From positions 1 to 9,177 of the forward strand of contig JAFQNM010000156.1 in the NCBI GenBank assembly GCA_017395885.1: 9,177 nt of DNA, read 5' to 3'. Each line of letters opens with the position of its first letter. The first letter of the stretch is position 1. A program made the translations under genes and the position numbers. This document shows, piece after piece, positions 1 through 6,675 of the stretch. Source of the stretch: Clostridia bacterium (lineage in GTDB: Bacteria; Bacillota; Clostridia; Oscillospirales; CAG-272). Below the pieces are notes generated by a model, which saw only the letters and a program-made list of their open reading frames with translations, was not told the origin of the DNA and did not search any database.

Positions 1-346
1 CGGGCTTCAGGTCCTCATCGGGAAGGTTGGGGAGACCGAGCATAAGAGTGTTGTACTCATCCTCGATCTGAGCAAGCCTTTCATCGTTTTCCTTAACCTC
101 AGCGGAGAGAGCCTTCATAGCGGCAAAGATCTCTGTGCAATCCTTGCCCTCCTTCTTGTACTGGGGGATAAGCTTGGACTGACGGTTCTGCTCAGCCTTT
201 TTCTGATCGTTTTCTGCGATCATGTTGCGGCGAGCGGTGTCAAGCTCAAGAATTCTGTTTATTTCGTTTGCAGCCTCCTTGCCCTTAGCAGCAAGGCGAG
301 CGATAACGTTTTCGGGATTTTCTCTGATAAGTTTGATGTCAAGCAT
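1..346 (-). CDS. serS: Seryl-tRNA synthetase, N-terminal part (partial, runs off left edge)
   Basis: The first 115 codons are visible and begin MLDIKLIRENPENV, the usual opening of class II seryl-tRNA synthetase, which charges tRNA-Ser with serine in the cytoplasm. Residues about 28-100 are rich in Lys, Glu, Gln and Leu and match the long antiparallel coiled-coil arm that grips the extra arm of tRNA-Ser. The visible part ends near the LGLPNLPDEDL stretch that follows the arm. The catalytic domain with class II motifs 1-3 lies beyond position 1, so activity cannot be judged. The ATG at 344-346 is preceded by AGGAG at 356-360 with 9-nt spacing, which supports this start. It lies 151 bp downstream of parB on the same strand. 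I find no convincing promoter or T-box leader in the gap, so read-through from parAB is possible. Confidence 0.93.
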   Translation of the reverse strand, partial: MLDIKLIRENPENVIARLAAKGKEAANEINRILELDTARRNMIAENDQKKAEQNRQSKLIPQYKKEGKDCTEIFAAMKALSAEVKENDERLAQIEDEYNTLMLGLPNLPDEDLKP

Positions 347-497
347 TGTTTTGTACTCCTGTATTTATATTGGATAGTATTAATTTTTTGTTTTTGCTGT
401 TGTGCCGATTCTTTGAATATGACGCTGCCTGCATCAAAAGGCACGGCAACGGTGCTGAAAAGGCCGAGTCTTCAGCGTGCACAGTATTTTTCAGCCT
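347..497 (-). other. parB-serS intergenic gap, no clear regulatory element
   Basis: This is 151 bp between the parB stop and the serS start. On the minus strand it holds a weak inverted repeat, GCTGAAAA with TTTTCAGC, beginning just after parB. There is no U-run, so it is a poor terminator. An A-rich stretch lies just upstream of the serS ribosome binding site. TATAAA- and TACTAT-like hexamers occur near 364-379, but none has a reasonable -35 partner. No conserved T-box antiterminator sequence is present. A short open frame here has no ribosome binding site and no recognisable product, so I do not call it a gene. Confidence 0.5.
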
Positions 498-1382
498 TTA
501 TTCCTCTGTGATCTTTGCACCGCAGATAACGGATAACAGAGCCTCCAGGTCTCCTTCGCCGCCGTACTCAACGGTAACGGTCTTGCGTGAGCCCTTTGCA
601 GAGATCTTGCAGTAGCGGCCTGAAAGGTCTGTAACCTTTTTTTCAAGCTCAGCCACGTAGTTAACGGAAACCTTGGCCTCTGCCGTTTCCTCAGGCTTGG
701 TTCTGTCGGCTCTGTTCTGAGCCTTAACTGCTGCCTCCGTTTCACGAACTGAAAGGTTGCGAGCAATAACTCTTTCTGCCAAATCCTCCATACCGTCTCG
801 GTTTTTGAGGCCGAGAAGAGCACGGCAATGGCCTGCAGAGAGGGTTCCGTTGCGCAGATAAACGGCAACGCATTCGGGCAGATCGAGAAGGCGGAGTGCA
901 TTTGCAACGGCGCTTCTTGATTTTCCGAGGCGGGCGGAAACCTCCTCCTGAGTCAGGTCAAAGCCTGTCATCAGCATACGGAAGGCCTCAGCCTCTTCAT
1001 ATGGGTTCAGGTCCTCTCGCTGAAGGTTTTCAATGAGAGCAAGCTCCGCAGTATGGAGCTCGTCTGCCTCCATGATAACGGCAGGGATATCGGAAAGGCC
1101 TGCAAGCTTAGAGGCTCTCCAGCGGCGCTCACCTGCGATTATCTGGTACATACCGCCTGATGTTGGGCGGACGAGAATAGGCTGAATAACGCCGTTTTTA
1201 GCTATAGAATCTGCAAGGCTCTGAAGGAGCTCCTCATCGAAGTCCTTTCTGGGCTGATCGGCCTTAGGCTCAACGTCTGACAGTCTGAGCCTTGTGGCGC
1301 CTCCGGCCTGAGAGGAGACCTCGTTCTCAAAAAAGAGGTTGTCAAGTCCCCGAGCCTCGGTAAAGGATCGTTTTTTTGCCAT
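498..1382 (-). CDS. parB: Chromosome-partitioning protein ParB (Spo0J type)
   Basis: This 294-residue protein is the DNA-binding, CTP-dependent clamp of the ParABS chromosome segregation system. It loads at parS sites, spreads along neighbouring DNA, and stimulates ParA ATPase. The N-terminal ParB/sulfiredoxin-like CTPase domain covers about residues 30-125. It shows QPRKDF (43-48), the GERRWRA box (84-90) and ENLQRED (118-124), the nucleotide-binding motifs of the family. A helix-turn-helix region follows at about 141-165 (LTQEEVSARLGKSRSAVANA). A charged linker is at about 220-245, and a short C-terminal dimerisation domain ends the protein. Length is normal for Spo0J (about 280-300). The start at 1380-1382 has AAAGGA 10 nt upstream. 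The gene begins 19 bp after the parA stop, so the two are almost certainly co-transcribed. No parS site is visible in the window. Confidence 0.96.
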   Translation of the reverse strand: MAKKRSFTEARGLDNLFFENEVSSQAGGATRLRLSDVEPKADQPRKDFDEELLQSLADSIAKNGVIQPILVRPTSGGMYQIIAGERRWRASKLAGLSDIPAVIMEADELHTAELALIENLQREDLNPYEEAEAFRMLMTGFDLTQEEVSARLGKSRSAVANALRLLDLPECVAVYLRNGTLSAGHCRALLGLKNRDGMEDLAERVIARNLSVRETEAAVKAQNRADRTKPEETAEAKVSVNYVAELEKKVTDLSGRYCKISAKGSRKTVTVEYGGEGDLEALLSVICGAKITEE

Positions 1383-1401
1383 ATCAGGTCATTCCTTTCT
1401 G

Positions 1402-2172
1402 TCACATAACTCTCGCTATGAGCTCTTTTGCAATTTCCGTATAAGCGAGAGCACCCTTGGAATATTTGTCGTAGTAATAAATAGGCTCGCCGAAGCTGGG
1501 CGCCTCCGAGAGCTTAACGCTTCTGGTAACGCTTGTTTTGAAAAGCCTGTCTGCATAATATTTCTTGATCTCGCCAAGAACATGGGCAGAAAGGTTGAGG
1601 CGGCCATTGTACATAGTTATGAGGATGCCCGTGATAGTGAGGGAGGGGTTGTAGAGCTGCTTTACCTTTTTGATTGAGATCATCAGCTGAGAGAGACCCT
1701 CAAGAGAGTAGTATTCGCACTGCATGGGGATAACAACGCCGTCAGCGGCGGAGAGTGCGTTCACGGTGAGGATGGAGAGAGAGGGAGGGCAGTCTGTGAA
1801 AACGAAATCGAAGTCGCTGCCGACCGCATCGATAATACGCTTGTAGGCGTATTCACGGCCTTCCTTTTCAATAAGCTCGATCTCGGCGCCTGCCAGATCG
1901 ATGGTGGAGGGCATTACCCAAAGGTTGTTGAAATTAGTTTTGTAAACGGCGAGAGCGGGATCGCATTCACCGATAAGAGCATTGTAAGCAGAATAGCGGA
2001 GCGCCTTTTTGCTCACACCAACACCGCTTGTTGCGTTACCCTGAGGGTCAAGGTCGCAAAGGAGAACCTTGTAGCCCATTGCACCCACAGCGGCCGCAAT
2101 ATTAACGGCGGAGGTAGTCTTTCCAACGCCGCCCTTCTGATTTGCGAAGGTTATAACGATAGGTTTACCCAT
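1402..2172 (-). CDS. parA: Chromosome-partitioning ATPase ParA (Soj type)
   Basis: This 256-residue protein is the Walker-type ATPase of the ParABS system. It binds nucleoid DNA as an ATP dimer and is released by ParB. In spore formers it also influences DnaA and sporulation (family knowledge). A deviant Walker A is at residues 13-20 (KGGVGKTT), including the signature lysine K13. Walker A' is DLDPQGN at 40-46, and Walker B is FTDCPPS with D127. Also typical are the NALSAAD stretch and the C-terminal SVKLSEAPSFGEPIYYYD segment, characteristic of the chromosomal Soj subfamily rather than plasmid ParA. No N-terminal HTH is present, which also fits a chromosomal protein. The start at 2170-2172 has a modest AAGGAAAG site about 11-13 nt upstream. 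A strong promoter lies at 2225-2253. It is the first gene of the parA-parB unit. Confidence 0.96.
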   Translation of the reverse strand: MGKPIVITFANQKGGVGKTTSAVNIAAAVGAMGYKVLLCDLDPQGNATSGVGVSKKALRYSAYNALIGECDPALAVYKTNFNNLWVMPSTIDLAGAEIELIEKEGREYAYKRIIDAVGSDFDFVFTDCPPSLSILTVNALSAADGVVIPMQCEYYSLEGLSQLMISIKKVKQLYNPSLTITGILITMYNGRLNLSAHVLGEIKKYYADRLFKTSVTRSVKLSEAPSFGEPIYYYDKYSKGALAYTEIAKELIARVM

Positions 2173-2224
2173 AATTACAATATCTTTCCTTAAATATATT
2201 ACAAAGCATAATAAGTTACCTTAT

Positions 2225-2253
2225 ATTTTACCGCAATACGCCGTTTTTGTCAA
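2225..2253 (-). promoter_or_regulatory. Sigma-A type promoter for parA-parB
   Basis: On the minus strand there is a perfect TTGACA -35 box (2248-2253), a 17-bp spacer and a TAAAAT -10 box (2225-2230). The transcription start would fall near 2215-2219, giving a leader of roughly 45 nt before parA. This is the best promoter match in the window. No experiment supports it; the call rests on sequence and spacing. Confidence 0.75.
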
Positions 2254-2275
2254 CACAGAAGGCACAATATTGCAT

Positions 2276-2295
2276 CCTTTTCTTGAAAGAAAAGG
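2276..2295. repeat. Small inverted repeat between divergent promoters
   Basis: CCTTTTCTT and AAGAAAAGG form a nearly perfect 20-bp palindrome with two central bases unpaired. It lies between the parA -35 box (2248-2253) and the GH20 gene -35 box (2328-2333), where an operator for either gene could sit. It has no U-run, so it is not a terminator. A regulatory role is inference only. Confidence 0.35.
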
Positions 2296-2327
2296 TGAAG
2301 GCGGCGATGAACGGAGAAGGTAAGCTA

Positions 2328-2356
2328 TAGACTTTTTCAAGACTTTGTGGTAAAAT
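2328..2356 (+). promoter_or_regulatory. Probable promoter of the GH20 gene
   Basis: TAGACT (2328-2333, four of six matches to TTGACA), a 17-bp spacer and TAAAAT (2351-2356) form a plausible sigma-A promoter. A TG one base before the -10 box (TGGTAAAAT) gives an extended -10, which can compensate for the weaker -35. The start would be near 2363, only a few bases before the AAGGAGG ribosome binding site at 2370-2376, so the leader would be short. Confidence 0.55.
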
Positions 2357-2381
2357 ACAGCATAAGAGTAAGGAGGGTGTT

Positions 2382-4226
2382 ATGCTGAGAATAATTCCTG
2401 CACCGAAGCTGATAGAAGAAAAGAGCGGCACCGTTTCGCTTTGCGGCGTAAGGGTGCTGATACAGGAGGGCGCCGGGAGAGGAGTAGCTCTGGCTCTGGC
2501 GTCACTTTGTGAGGAAATAGAAAAGATAACCGGAGAGTATGTTCCGCTTTACGTGCTTTCGGGAAAGGGACCCTTTGAGGGGGCCATTACCGTAAGCTGC
2601 GGCAACGGCGGCGAGGGCTATAGCCTTACCGTCAGCGAGAGGGGAGCGGAGATCGTGGGAGAGGGAGATGCCGGAGCGTTTTACGGCATACAGTCTCTCC
2701 GTCAGCTGGTGGCCGAGAACGGAGCAGAGCTGCCGCTATGCCATATTGAGGACAGACCTGATTTTTCATACAGAGGCTTTTATCACGATGTAACGAGGGG
2801 AAGAGTTCCCACCTTGAAAAAGCTAAAGGAGATAGCTGATACGCTTGCTTATTATAAGATAAACTCTCTGCAGCTTTACGTAGAGGATGCCTTCACCTTC
2901 AAGGAGCTGGAGGGAACAGCTACTCCCGAGTGTGCCCTTACCCCCTCTGAAATCCTGGAGCTTGATGCCTATTGCAGAGAAAGATATATAGATCTTATTC
3001 CGTCAATGGCAACCTTCGGCCATCTTTATACTCTTTTGCAGAGCAGTAAATACAGGCATATCTGCGAGCTTTGCGATTACGAGCCGAAAAGAAGCTACTG
3101 GCTTGAAAAGCAGTGGCACCATACGGTGGATGTGTATAACCCTGAGACCGTCAAGGTCATAGAGTCGATGATAAACCAGTACGTGCCCTTGTTTTCCTCT
3201 AAATATTTCAATATCTGCTGTGATGAGACCATAGATCTTTGCAACGGAAAAAACAGCGGAAAGGATAAGGGAGAGGCATATTTTCATCATCTGGAAAAGC
3301 TTGTAAAAATAGTCAGCTCCCACGGCAAGACCGTAATGCTGTGGGGCGATGAATGTATGGCAAGACCTGATGAGGCAAAGGCGAGACTGCCTGAGGATGC
3401 TGTCGTTCTCAACTGGTGCTATCGGCCGAAGGTTGCAGAATGGATACCGAAAATGTTCTGGGAGAGGGGATTTAAGCAGATAGCCTGCACGGGAACCTCC
3501 TGCTGGGAAAGCTTTGTTGAGAATATCAATATTTCGGTCGGCAATATAAGCAGCTATGCCGCCCATGCAAAGAAATACGGCGCAATGGGTATCCTCAATA
3601 CGAACTGGGGAGATTTCGGCCACGTGTGCCCATTTAACTGTAATCTCTACGGCCTTATGTTCGGAGCAGAAAAATCGTGGAACGCAGAGAGCGAGAGCGA
3701 TGAGGTGCTTGAGATGGCGGCAAGCCTTTTGCTCTATGGTGTGAGAGAGCATAATATGGCAGATACCCTGAGAGCACTGGGAAGAGCAGCCATGACCTGC
3801 AGCTGGACAGAGCTTGTTCTGTGGCACTCGGCCGTTACCCTTGAGGGAAAGGCAAGACCGTTGGGATACGGTATGTCGAGAAACGGCCCCAATACCGCAG
3901 AGGATGCACGGCGCTCGGCAGAGATATGCCGTAAGGAGATAGAGCGGCTCAGCGGCCTTGGCGGAGGCCAAAAAACAGAGGATATCATTTTGTCTGCAAA
4001 GGCGATAGAGCTGATGAACAGAGCGGCTGTGTATTTTAACGGAGATGGTGAGGAGGGCGAAAAAGCGGCCCTTCAGGGTGAGCTTGAGCTTTGGCTTTCG
4101 GAGTACAGTAAAAGCTGGCTTCGTGACGATAAGCCCTCAGGCCTTGGCAGAATATGTGACTTTGTTGAGCACTTGATGGAGGCCCCCATAATAAGATCAA
4201 ATGAGCATCAAGGTGAAATACACTGA
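2382..4226 (+). CDS. Glycoside hydrolase family 20, beta-N-acetylhexosaminidase-like, intracellular
   Basis: This 614-residue protein probably removes terminal N-acetylhexosamine (GlcNAc or GalNAc) from glycans by GH20 substrate-assisted catalysis. Residues about 1-118 look like the alpha/beta GH20b domain, including GAFYGIQSLRQL (98-109), a hallmark of the family. The TIM barrel starts at RPDFSYRGFYHDVTRG (125-140) and continues with YKINSLQLYVEDAF (158-171). The expected catalytic pair is D281-E282 in FNICCDE, where most members have HxGGDE. WGDE (321-324) and LNTNWGDFGH (405-414) are later barrel strands with aromatic and acidic residues typical of the sugar pocket. The mostly helical C-terminal 170 residues are not assigned. 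No signal peptide or membrane segment is present, so it should act on imported or recycled oligosaccharides in the cytoplasm. AAGGAGG lies 5 nt before the ATG. The gene appears monocistronic, diverging from parA and converging on recG. Sugar specificity cannot be read from sequence. Confidence 0.85.
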   Translation: MLRIIPAPKLIEEKSGTVSLCGVRVLIQEGAGRGVALALASLCEEIEKITGEYVPLYVLSGKGPFEGAITVSCGNGGEGYSLTVSERGAEIVGEGDAGAFYGIQSLRQLVAENGAELPLCHIEDRPDFSYRGFYHDVTRGRVPTLKKLKEIADTLAYYKINSLQLYVEDAFTFKELEGTATPECALTPSEILELDAYCRERYIDLIPSMATFGHLYTLLQSSKYRHICELCDYEPKRSYWLEKQWHHTVDVYNPETVKVIESMINQYVPLFSSKYFNICCDETIDLCNGKNSGKDKGEAYFHHLEKLVKIVSSHGKTVMLWGDECMARPDEAKARLPEDAVVLNWCYRPKVAEWIPKMFWERGFKQIACTGTSCWESFVENINISVGNISSYAAHAKKYGAMGILNTNWGDFGHVCPFNCNLYGLMFGAEKSWNAESESDEVLEMAASLLLYGVREHNMADTLRALGRAAMTCSWTELVLWHSAVTLEGKARPLGYGMSRNGPNTAEDARRSAEICRKEIERLSGLGGGQKTEDIILSAKAIELMNRAAVYFNGDGEEGEKAALQGELELWLSEYSKSWLRDDKPSGLGRICDFVEHLMEAPIIRSNEHQGEIH

Positions 4227-4280
4227 GATGAAAACTCCGCCCCTATAAGCTATCCTCCCCGATAAATCGGAATTTGAGAT
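4227..4280. other. Short spacer after the GH20 gene
   Basis: These 54 bp separate the GH20 stop codon from the inverted-repeat element. The only visible structure is CCGAT-AA-ATCGG (4258-4269), too small and lacking a U-run to be a terminator. No ORF or promoter is evident. Confidence 0.4.
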
Positions 4281-4308
4281 TGAAAAAGGCTGTCGAGAAG
4301 GATGCAGA

Positions 4309-4367
4309 TTTCGCCCTTTCAAGTCCTGTCGTACCTTTGTACGCTGTCAGGACGTGAAAGGGCGAAA
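4309..4367. repeat. Long nested hairpin inside the intergenic element
   Basis: Arm 4309-4328 (TTTCGCCCTTTCAAGTCCTG) pairs with 4348-4367 over 20 bp with a single mismatch. The 19-nt loop contains a second small hairpin, CGTAC-CTTT-GTACG (4330-4343). This structure is far stronger than a terminator needs and has no U-run directly after it on the plus strand. It resembles the folded core of palindromic repeat elements. It could also protect the 3' end of the GH20 mRNA. Function unknown. Confidence 0.7.
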
Positions 4368-4372
4368 AGCTT

Positions 4373-4401
4373 GAAATCCCCTGAAAAAATCAGGGGATTT
4401 C
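4373..4401. terminator. Probable intrinsic terminator between GH20 gene and recG
   Basis: GAAATCCCCTGA (4373-4384) and TCAGGGGATTTC (4390-4401) form a perfect 12-bp stem with an AAAAA loop, followed on the plus strand by TTTAATATGACTTTAATTATTT. This fits a terminator for the GH20 transcript. The stem could also stop transcripts arriving from recG, but its minus-strand tail is less U-rich. Confidence 0.65.
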
Positions 4402-4512
4402 TTTAATATGACTTTAATTATTTGTTGATCTTGCTTTTTTACTGTTAAAGCCACGATCCGGCTGTCTTTGTTTTGGCACATCTGCGGTCTGCGCCTTTTT
4501 AGACAGCCTTTT

Positions 4513-6651
4513 TCAGCTGATTGTATTTTCTCGGTCCTGCTTCATTTTTGAAACCATGGCTGCGAGCGGCATATGCTGAGGAGACTCAAGGTGAGGGTCT
4601 GCCTTAATAAGCCGAGCAGCGGAGTCGGTTGCCGAAGCAAAGAGAGAGGCATCGCAAATTCCTGAGGAGAAGGGCATTTCCACTCCTCCGCTCTGGCGAT
4701 AGCTTCCGTCACGGGAGAAGAAGTCGCCAGGGCCTCTCATTTCAAGGTCGGCCTCTGCCACCTTAAATCCGTCATTGGTTTTGCACATAATATCAAGCCT
4801 TTGCCTGGACCTTTCGCTTTGGAAGTCGGAAACGAGAATGCAATAGGATTTTGCTTTTCCTCTGCCAACTCTGCCTCTCAGCTGGTGAAGCTGAGAAAGG
4901 CCGAATCTTTCAGCGTTCTCCACCACCATAAGAGTGGCTTCAGGCACGTTAACTCCAACCTCGATCACCGTTGTGGAAACGAGAACGGATATCCGTCCCT
5001 GAACGAAAGCCTCCATAACGCTGTCCTTTTCGGCAGTTTTCATTTTTCCGTGTATAAAGCCGATCTCCACGTCGGGCAGCTGACCTTGAAGCTCCTCAGC
5101 ATACTGAACGGCGGCCTTCAGCGGAGGCTCTCCGCTGTCGTCACCGAAGAGGGTCAGGTTTGTCATTTCCTCGGGGTTCTCCTCTTTTTTCGGAGCCTCC
5201 TCAATGGCAGGACAAACGATATACGTTCTGTGGCCCTCATCTCTCTGCTTTCTGATAAATCCGAGAAGCCTTGCTCTGTAGCTTTCGTCTACCCTGAAGG
5301 TGCCTACACGCTGCCTGCCGGGGGGCATTTCGTCAAGCTTTGAAACGTCAAGGTCTCCGTAGATAACGAGAGATAGCGTTCTGGGTATGGGGGTGGCACT
5401 CATAACAAGGGAGTGGACGTTTTTTGATTTGCTTTGCAGCGCCGCCCTCTGGTTAACGCCGAACCGGTGTTGCTCATCGGTTATAACGAGACCGAGGCGA
5501 GCAAACTCAACTCCCTCAGAGAGAAGGGCGTGGGTGCCTACAACGAGGAGGGGCCCCTCGGGAGAGGCAATGGCCGCTCTCACCTTTTTCTTCTGTGCTG
5601 CTGTCATAGAGCCGCAAAGAAGCTCTGTTCTGATGCCGAGACGGTCAAAAAGGGCCTTCAGATCTGCATAATGCTGCTTTGCAAGTATTTCCGTTGGGGC
5701 CATAAGGGCGCACTGCTTGCCGCCTTTTGCAGCAATGAAAGCTGCCGCTGCGGCAACGGCCGTTTTACCGCTGCCCACGTCTCCGCAAAGGATGCGGCAC
5801 ATAGGAGCGGAGGAGGACATATCTGAGGATATTTCACCAATGGCCCTCTTTTGAGCACCTGTCAGTTCAAAGGGCATTTCTGCAAGAAGGGGAGAAATAT
5901 CCGTATCCGAAAAGGGATGTGCGCCTGCAGTATTTCTTTTGCTTTTTTCCGTTCCCATTGCAAGGGAGAGGAGAAACACCTCGTCAAAGGCAAGCCTGCG
6001 TCGAGCGGCCTCAAGAGCCTCTGTGCTCTGGGGGAAATGAACGTTCCTGAGGGCATATGAGAGTGTGCAAAGGCCGTTTTCCGAAAGGATGGAGGGCGGC
6101 AGATGGTCTCTCAGCTCAGTTGAGGCTATCCTGAGTGCATCTCTCACAAGGGTCTGGACCATTTTCTGGCTCAGCCCCTGAGACAGGGGATAAACGGGAA
6201 CGATGGGGGCAAGAGATACCTCGGGGGTATACATTTCATAAACGGGGGAGGAGAGCTTTATTCTTCCTCCCTCAAGAGAGGGTCTTCCCCAGAAGCGAAA
6301 AACTCCGCCGGTGTGGAAAACGTCCTTCAGAAAGGGCTGATTAAAATAGGTTATCTCAACAGCTCCGCTGTCATCAAAGGCACGAAGCTTAAGAAGGGTC
6401 ATTCCTCTCCTTATCATACTGACCTTAGGCTCAGCGGAAACGGTGAGCATAAATGCCGCAGGAGGGCACTCTCCCTCTGTTTTACAAAGGAGGGCCGCCC
6501 GTGCAAGGGGCATTATCTCGCCTCTGTTCTGATAAGCTCTGGGGTAGTGATGAACAAGGTCATAAACCGTATAAATGCCGGCTCTTGCAAGAGAGGCCGC
6601 CTTTGCGCTTCCAACGCCCCGAAGCTCCGTTACCGGTGACAGAAGATCCAT
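4513..6651 (-). CDS. recG: ATP-dependent DNA helicase RecG
   Basis: This 712-residue protein is a double-stranded DNA translocase that remodels stalled replication forks and processes branched recombination intermediates. The N-terminal part begins with a helix-hairpin-helix-like PVTELRGVGSAKAASL segment. The OB-fold wedge domain that splits forks spans about 65-155. The superfamily 2 motor follows: Walker A GDVGSGKT (290-297), GTHALL (372-377), DEQHRFG (392-398, motif II), SATPIPRT (418-425, motif III), FIHGKMK (532-538), VSTTVIEVGVNVPEA (558-572), and ERFGLSQLHQLRGRVGRG (581-598, motif VI). All key motifs are intact and the length is slightly above the usual 680-690. AAAAGGAG lies 7 nt before the ATG. 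The gene starts 24 bp after the lysozyme gene and is probably transcribed with it. Its TGA stop coincides with the right end of the inverted-repeat element, which may have set the reading-frame end. Confidence 0.97.
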   Translation of the reverse strand: MDLLSPVTELRGVGSAKAASLARAGIYTVYDLVHHYPRAYQNRGEIMPLARAALLCKTEGECPPAAFMLTVSAEPKVSMIRRGMTLLKLRAFDDSGAVEITYFNQPFLKDVFHTGGVFRFWGRPSLEGGRIKLSSPVYEMYTPEVSLAPIVPVYPLSQGLSQKMVQTLVRDALRIASTELRDHLPPSILSENGLCTLSYALRNVHFPQSTEALEAARRRLAFDEVFLLSLAMGTEKSKRNTAGAHPFSDTDISPLLAEMPFELTGAQKRAIGEISSDMSSSAPMCRILCGDVGSGKTAVAAAAAFIAAKGGKQCALMAPTEILAKQHYADLKALFDRLGIRTELLCGSMTAAQKKKVRAAIASPEGPLLVVGTHALLSEGVEFARLGLVITDEQHRFGVNQRAALQSKSKNVHSLVMSATPIPRTLSLVIYGDLDVSKLDEMPPGRQRVGTFRVDESYRARLLGFIRKQRDEGHRTYIVCPAIEEAPKKEENPEEMTNLTLFGDDSGEPPLKAAVQYAEELQGQLPDVEIGFIHGKMKTAEKDSVMEAFVQGRISVLVSTTVIEVGVNVPEATLMVVENAERFGLSQLHQLRGRVGRGKAKSYCILVSDFQSERSRQRLDIMCKTNDGFKVAEADLEMRGPGDFFSRDGSYRQSGGVEMPFSSGICDASLFASATDSAARLIKADPHLESPQHMPLAAMVSKMKQDRENTIS

Positions 6652-6675
6652 AATTGCGCTCCTTTTAGCTTTTTA

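Larger units (their letters stand above)
4281..4515. mobile_element. Candidate 235-bp non-autonomous element (MITE-like) with 14-bp terminal inverted repeats
   Basis: The left end TGAAAAAGGCTGTC (4281-4294) is matched exactly, inverted, by GACAGCCTTTTTCA (4502-4515). Pairing continues imperfectly inward for another 14 positions (4295-4308 against 4488-4501), with nine Watson-Crick pairs and three that would be G-U in RNA. Complementarity stops abruptly outside both ends, as expected for an element boundary. The interior holds a 20-bp hairpin (4309-4367), a 12-bp terminator hairpin (4373-4401) and an internal copy of GGCTGTCT (4460-4467). No ORF is present, so it would depend on a transposase elsewhere. 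No convincing target-site duplication adjoins the ends; GATTG occurs near both (4278-4282, 4519-4523) but not at equivalent positions. The alternative is a purely structural bidirectional transcription stop between convergent genes. Confidence 0.5.

Noticed and set aside
347..497. T-box riboswitch upstream of serS
   Set aside because: The gap is short for a full T-box and the conserved GGGTGGNACCGCG-type antiterminator sequence is absent on the minus strand.
259..615. Short open frames across the parB-serS gap on both strands
   Set aside because: They overlap confident genes or lack ribosome binding sites, and their translations show no recognisable sequence.
738..756. Possible parS site (CGTTTCACGAACTGAAAGG) inside parB
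   Set aside because: Only the left half resembles the parS consensus TGTTTCACGTGAAACA; the right half does not form the palindrome, and the sequence is explained as parB codons.
3003..3971. 322-codon open frame on the minus strand inside the GH20 gene
   Set aside because: It lies antisense to a gene with clear GH20 motifs, has a Cys- and His-rich composition without recognisable domains, and no suitable ribosome binding site was noted. It is a shadow of plus-strand codon use.
4801..6653. Several plus-strand open frames of 62-180 codons opposite recG
   Set aside because: All are antisense to an intact RecG with every helicase motif present and show no family resemblance.
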